DNA from: Euperipatoides rowelli | Taxonomy: Eukaryota > Onychophora > Udeonychophora > Euonychophora > Peripatopsidae | Assembly: GCA_003024985.2 (NCBI GenBank) | Contig: PXIH01S0004240.1 | Strand: one strand, 5' to 3' | Length of the DNA stretch: 12,899 nt | Shown: positions 9,668 through 12,899 of the stretch, one piece after another | Layout: each line of letters opens with the position of its first letter | How positions within the stretch are numbered: position 1 is the first letter of the stretch | The notes under the pieces: model-generated | What the model saw: only the letters and a program-made list of their open reading frames with translations | The model's database searches: none | What the model was told of the DNA's origin: nothing | Translations under genes and position numbers: made by a program

Positions 9668-9691
9668 CCCCCCCCCCCCCCAAAAAAAAAA
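9668..9691 (+). repeat. Homopolymer junction, C14 followed by A10
   Basis: Fourteen C (9668-9681) run directly into ten A (9682-9691). A second C11 tract lies at 9736-9746, just before the 127/132-bp repeat. Run lengths may be unreliable in the assembly. Confidence 0.8.
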
Positions 9692-9746
9692 TGGTCAAGT
9701 CTATTTTCATTGTCTAAAATGACGGAATTCAATTGCCCCCCCCCCC

Positions 9747-10040
9747 TAACACAAATTTCAAATTTTAACTTAATCGGAGCATTTTAAAAAATTAAGATTT
9801 TTGGGTCCCCTAGCACCTTCATGTGACCACCTAGGACATTATCCTTTTATATACATATTCTAGACCTCTACGGTAACACCAATTTCAAGTTTCAACTTAA
9901 TCAGACAATTTTAAAAAAAATAATTTTTGGGACCGGGCCCCCTAGCACCCCCATGTGACCACCTAGGACCTTATCCTTTTATATACATATTCTAGACCTC
10001 TACGGTAACACCAATTTCAAGTTTCAACTTAATCAGACAA
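9747..10040 (+). repeat. Tandem repeat, 127/132-bp unit, about 2.3 copies
   Basis: Units start with TAACACMAATTTCAA at 9747, 9874 and 10006. Each full unit carries CAACTTAATC, a TTTTTGGG stretch, CCCCTAGCACC, CATGTGACCACCTAGGAC, and TTATCCTTTTATATACATAT. Each ends TCTAGACCTCTACGG. Units 1 and 2 are very similar. The third stops after about 35 bases. Confidence 0.92.
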
Positions 10041-10076
10041 ACTATTGGGGAGAAAATGCAATTTAAAGTTCTAAAT

Positions 10077-10094
10077 GACAGACAGACAGACAGA
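10077..10094 (+). repeat. (GACA)4 microsatellite tail
   Basis: GACA is repeated four times plus GA, 37 bases after the truncated third unit. The position suggests a simple-repeat 3' tail of a retroposon or transposon that includes the tandem units. I could not name the family. Confidence 0.7.
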
Positions 10095-10187
10095 GAAAAT
10101 TTGTTTTTTAATAATAAATAATAATATTGTCGCAGCTACATAGGTTTTATGCTTGTCTCTTAAGGCTATCCAGTTTGAGGCACTTCT

Positions 10188-10294
10188 GACTTAAATATTT
10201 GAATGGAATACCCATGATGTACTGTATGTCAATTGCACTATGCACTTAAATACTTGAATAGATTACCCATAATACATGCCATTGATTGCTCTAT
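10188..10294 (+). repeat. Tandem duplication, 54-bp unit
   Basis: Unit 1 (10188-10241) and unit 2 (10242-10294) share CACTTAAATAYTTGAAT in variant form, then ACCCAT, and end ATTGCNCTAT. A shortened third copy (GGCACTAAGGCACCCATAA) may follow. Confidence 0.7.
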
Positions 10295-10610
10295 CAGGCA
10301 CTAAGGCACCCATAAATTAAACAAAATTCATTTATAATTAAGATTAAATAATGATCATAATTTATAATAGATATAGTAATAGTATTTTTATTCAGGTAGG
10401 ATGAGCGTGTAATTTTTGTACAAAAATGTATAAAAAATAAGATACATTACCACCATCAGGTATACAAAATAAGATACATACAGTATATACTGTACTATTA
10501 ATGCCATAAGGTTAGAAAAAGGAGTTGGCTTAATTTTCAATCAAAGAATACTATAGTTTGATCCCTGGACAAAGTATTTGTTGCTAGACTATGTAACTTA
10601 TATTCAAGAA
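10295..10610. other. AT-rich sequence downstream of the ferroportin gene
   Basis: It contains a small direct repeat (AATAAGATACAT near 10437 and 10468), the 16-bp palindrome, and a distal minus-strand AATAAA at 10387-10392. No gene is seen. Confidence 0.5.
10479..10494. repeat. Perfect 16-bp palindrome
   Basis: TACAGTATATACTGTA is its own reverse complement. A near-copy, TACAGCATATACTGTA, lies at 8059-8074, so this may be a dispersed element end. Confidence 0.7.
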
Positions 10611-10616
10611 TTTATT
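10611..10616 (-). terminator. Candidate polyadenylation signal AATAAA for the ferroportin mRNA
   Basis: TTTATT on the plus strand is AATAAA on the minus strand. It lies 234 bases after the ferroportin stop and is the first canonical hexamer downstream of it. Another AATAAA lies further downstream at 10387-10392. In DNA this AT-rich the hexamer is common, so the choice is tentative. Confidence 0.4.
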
Positions 10617-10849
10617 ATCCACCTCCTTTTAAAATCTAAATTTTACCCTGAGATGATTAGCGCCATTTCATAGTGTGACAGGAACATTAAACAAAAGGAC
10701 AGTTTTAGAAATAATTTCTTGGAAAACAAGGATTAGATTTGACACTTCTAAAATATAAAAACAAAATCCCACTCTAGAGGTAGTTAATTACCCGTATTAG
10801 ATCATTATAATTACAATTATTTTAAACATTTACAAAAAAAAAAAATGTA
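10617..10849 (-). other. Probable 3' untranslated region of ferroportin
   Basis: This stretch lies between the stop codon and the first AATAAA downstream. It contains a T-rich run just after the stop on the minus strand (A-run at 10832-10845 on plus). I see no reading frame or repeat in it and did not recognise an iron-responsive element stem-loop. Confidence 0.4.
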
Positions 10850-11163
10850 TTATAATTCTGTTTCTTCCAAGTAGTCGTTAATCTTTGAGTCACAATTATT
10901 TTTTTGCTTACAATTTTCAACTTGTCTAGGATGTTTGCAATAATATGCAAACATAGAAATTAAGGCAAAAGAAATAGCAGAAAATGATATGAGAATATGT
11001 ATTGCAAATGTCTTTGGATTAGGAATGCATATAACTAGCATATATTTGATGAGGGCTAGGACCATGTTTAATGAATTCTGAATGCTATTCACCAGTCCTC
11101 TCTCTGACTCGGGCACATACTCTTGGTAGATCTGCGATATGGATAAATCTGCCAGCCATAGAC
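10850..11163 (-). CDS. SLC40A1: Ferroportin (SLC40A1 family iron exporter), terminal coding exon, partial gene
   Basis: Ferroportin is a 12-helix major-facilitator-type exporter that moves ferrous iron out of cells across the plasma membrane. This exon encodes the last 103 residues plus the second and third bases of a split Gly codon. Reading it gives LWLADLSISQIYQEYV, then PESERG (exon residues 17-22), NSIQNSLN (25-32), a hydrophobic helix (about 33-46), PNP (47-49), a last hydrophobic helix (about 52-74), and a hydrophilic tail with Cys75, Cys84 and Cys90. From memory of human ferroportin, the pattern GLW..DL..TQ..QE..ESERG..N..QNS.N...L...MVI..PNP.AF lines up almost without gaps, and the C-terminal length is similar. 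The stop is TAA at 10850-10852. There is no start here: the apparent GTG at 11114-11116 is internal, and coding continues 5' of it to the acceptor at 11164. Residues aligning with human Tyr501, Asp504 and His507 are Met, Ala and Lys. The upstream exons lie beyond the right edge. Confidence 0.93.
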
Positions 11164-11182
11164 CTGTTTGAAAAGAAAGAAG
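11164..11182 (-). other. Splice acceptor of the ferroportin terminal exon
   Basis: On the minus strand the exon is preceded by a pyrimidine-rich run (TTCTTTCTTTTC) and then AAACAG, directly followed by GTCTATGG. Only the frame in which GT completes a split codon, probably G|GT for Gly, gives the ferroportin-like peptide, so the intron is in phase 1. This matches the human Gly468 codon as I recall it, whose first base is the last base of exon 7. Confidence 0.88.
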
Positions 11183-11251
11183 TTATTAATAGAACATTTG
11201 AAATATTAACCATAGATTCATAACATGGTCACATTCAGACAAACCACAATG

Positions 11252-11270
11252 TGGGGTCATAACCGACCCA
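11252..11270. repeat. GGGGTC-N6-GACC motif, copy 1
   Basis: TGGGGTCATAACCGACCCA is an imperfect palindrome. It belongs to the three-copy family inside the piggyBac-like remnant. Confidence 0.6.
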
Positions 11271-11491
11271 TTTTGTAATTGGTAAAATTATTGTCAAATT
11301 TAAATAAAAATTTAATCTAAATGGACTTTTTGATTCAAAATATAAAATTAATAAAATTTAAAACATGAAAATAATAAAATAAAACAAACTTTATTCAAAT
11401 TACAAGCTAGGGATGGTAAGGATAAAAATATACCATTTTACATATTCAAAAAAGTGCCCAATCAAAAGTAATAAACTAACATGGCAAACCA

Positions 11492-11623
11492 TTAAAATTT
11501 CTCAGTACAATCTGCACAATTTTGCCGATGTTCAGCTCATGAGTAATTTGAACACTTAAAACACATTAAAGCCCTCCTTTTCTCTCTTTTTCTGGGACAA
11601 TATATGTTGGCTGAATGTGTCAC
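11492..11623 (-). pseudogene. piggyBac transposase C-terminal cysteine-rich domain relic
   Basis: One minus-strand frame reads VTHSANIYCPRKREKRRALM, then CFKCSNYS, a stop, then AEHRQNCADCTEKF. The pattern is basic residues, C-x2-C, eleven positions including the stop, a basic-rich stretch, then C-x2-C. This fits the start of the cysteine-rich domain ending piggyBac-family transposases (CxxC, about 12 residues with Arg, CxxC). The usual second cysteine pair is not recognisable after another stop. Two in-frame stops rule out function. The similarity is judged by eye, and a chance Cys pattern is the main alternative. Confidence 0.42.
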
Positions 11624-11634
11624 TAATAACAACG

Positions 11635-11653
11635 TGGGGTCATATATGACCAC
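11635..11653. repeat. GGGGTC-N6-GACC motif, copy 2
   Basis: TGGGGTCATATATGACCAC is nearly palindromic (GGTCATATATGACC is perfect) and shares GTGGGGTCAT with copy 1. Confidence 0.65.
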
Positions 11654-11778
11654 TAGGCTGTTGTTTGCTTATTATGGAAATTTAGAATTCACAACTTGCA
11701 CACTTAGATGTACTGAAGGTACCAACAAAGGATTGCAAATCCACAAATTCTATATGCATGTGCAAGTCTGTGTTTAAC

Positions 11779-11797
11779 ACGGTCACCGGCGACCCCA
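11779..11797. repeat. GGGGTC-N6-GACC motif, copy 3, inverted
   Basis: GGTCACCGGCGACCCCA is, on the minus strand, TGGGGTCGCCGGTGACC. It keeps the two half-sites with a different six-base spacer and faces the first two copies. Confidence 0.6.
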
Positions 11798-12899
11798 TGT
11801 TGTGGGTGCAGGATTAAGTTAGATACTTGAAAATATTAGCTTTTAAATAGAATTGTGTATTTTTAGAATTTATTATTCACAAATTTATTTTTTTATTTTT
11901 TAAAAATTATTTTTTATTTGTTTTTCTTAAAAATTTAAAGATTAGTGAATGAAAAGAAGGAAAATATTGAATTGTCACAACTTATTTGGTCTTATCTTTC
12001 ATCCAGGTACACATATCAAGTCAAAATGTGATTGTATTTTTAAAAATATTTTCACACTTCATATTACTGACAAGCAACAAAATTAGATAATTTCTACTAT
12101 TCCTTTCATTGTTCATCTTTGTAATTATAAAGTAAAAAATGTATTCAAATTTAAAAAAAAAAAAATTGAAAATAAATCATTTTATATCTCCTAAATAAAA
12201 ACTACAAAATTTCCATTAGCAGGTGTAGAAATTACTAGAAAATATCAAAACATAAAAAGTGTTAACAATTTTCAGTTATAGGCCTACTAAGAAATAAAAA
12301 TTCAAATTTGAATTATTCGAACATATACTGTAATTGCAAGATGAGAATAAAATTTTAACAAAATGTGAAATCAAATTTTAAAAAAACTTGATGTCAGGAT
12401 TAATAATAATCAAAGTTTCAAAATAAATTATTCACAAAAACAAAATGAATTACAGCTTCAAAAATTTTTAAAAATTTAAAGCCCAACATGGAGACAGAGA
12501 AAGAAATAATAGTAAACAAAATCTAACTATTTGACACCCCTTCCTTTTCTAGCTAGATTAATATTAACAGACAAAATGCAATGCTTTAAATTTAAAATTA
12601 TAATGTTTTAACTAAATAGAGCACGGCAATTTGCCATATTCTGATAAATTACTAAATTATAAACATTAATCAAATAAAATACAAGTTGTTTACAACTTTC
12701 AAAAGCAATCGCATATTAAAACAAATTCACAGCCATACCATACTAAATTGGACCATGAGCAGTCTTAAACAACTTAAGTTACTTTTTACTCCAAGTAATA
12801 AAAATTTATTCAAGTATGATAAGAAACCTTGAGACTAAATATCGAATAGCTAAGGACCCAGCTAAAGAAACTCAGTAAGGTCTAACTGAATATTAAATA

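Larger units (their letters stand above)
11206..11817 (-). mobile_element. Decayed, internally deleted piggyBac-like transposon remnant
   Basis: The block is bounded by TTAA at 11206-11209 and 11814-11817, the target site used by piggyBac elements. Read inward, the ends are weakly alike: TTAA, then ACATGG about 17 bases in, 15 of 23 positions matching. Three copies of a motif built on GGGGTC-N6-GACC lie inside, the third in reverse orientation. Between the first two copies, the minus strand encodes a broken zinc-ribbon-like peptide resembling the C-terminal cysteine-rich domain of piggyBac transposases. The catalytic part is absent and the frame carries stops, so it is not active. The TTAA boundaries could be chance in AT-rich DNA. 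Confidence 0.48.
11164..12899 (-). other. SLC40A1: Partial intron of the ferroportin gene
   Basis: Everything from the acceptor to the right edge appears to be one intron of at least 1.7 kb. I scanned it for an upstream ferroportin exon, which would be a helix-rich peptide ending in Gly with a phase 1 donor, and found none. The first 650 bases hold a piggyBac-like remnant. From 11818 to 12899 I see only AT-rich sequence with many homopolymer runs and no recognisable element. Confidence 0.75.

Noticed and set aside
9071-9787. Four short open frames on both strands in the GC-rich and poly-C region
   Set aside because: They lie within repeats and homopolymer tracts, give Gly/Pro/Lys runs, and have no recognisable domain.
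11114-11116. GTG as a translation start for the ferroportin peptide
   Set aside because: The frame continues upstream with ferroportin-like residues to a splice acceptor, so this codon is an internal valine.
11818-12899. An upstream ferroportin exon
   Set aside because: No minus-strand frame of useful length encodes transmembrane ferroportin motifs ending in a Gly split codon with a donor site.

Overview
The window looks like AT-rich, repeat-dense animal nuclear DNA, from an invertebrate rather than a vertebrate. It has one spliced gene end, at least two well-bounded non-autonomous DNA transposons, two tRNA-derived SINE-like relics and several minisatellites. Nothing looks bacterial: there are no operons, ribosome binding sites or long uninterrupted reading frames. 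I could not fix the phylum. Base 100 is an N, so this is a draft assembly.

The only protein-coding sequence I can support is on the minus strand at 10850-11163. It is the last coding exon of a ferroportin (SLC40A1) homologue, the cellular iron exporter. The exon starts right after a textbook acceptor, in phase 1 within a glycine codon. It carries the diagnostic ESERG-NS-QNS-N and PNP motifs and ends in a cysteine-bearing cytosolic tail. The rest of the gene lies beyond the right edge: 11164-12899 is intron, and that intron holds a decayed piggyBac-like remnant (about 11206-11817).

Layout from left to right: 1-1045 AT-rich sequence with a short tandem repeat (770-855). 1060-1870 a degenerate array built on GATCTAGACCAGTGATT. 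2327-2581 a complete hAT-type MITE with a perfect 8-bp target duplication. 2640-2701 a 23-bp-arm hairpin. 2735-3289 a 555-bp element with terminal inverted repeats. 3645-3931 a tRNA-derived SINE candidate on the plus strand. 4197-4406 a second candidate on the minus strand. 5231-5261 a perfect 13-bp-arm hairpin. About 5400-7760 a 2.4-kb array of diverged 43-50 bp units. 8082-8198 a hAT-like terminal fragment ending in an A15/T14 block. 8434-8519 a 21-bp repeat. 9090-9560 a GC-rich island with a 100-bp tandem duplication. 9668-10094 homopolymer C tracts, then a 127/132-bp tandem repeat with a GACA tail. 10188-10294 a 54-bp duplication. Then comes the ferroportin 3' end.

No group of genes works together here. 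I found no convincing new biological system. The points most worth following up are the ferroportin substitutions at the positions that in human contribute to iron and hepcidin binding, the conserved intron position, and the three-copy GGGGTC-N6-GACC-type motif inside the piggyBac-like remnant.
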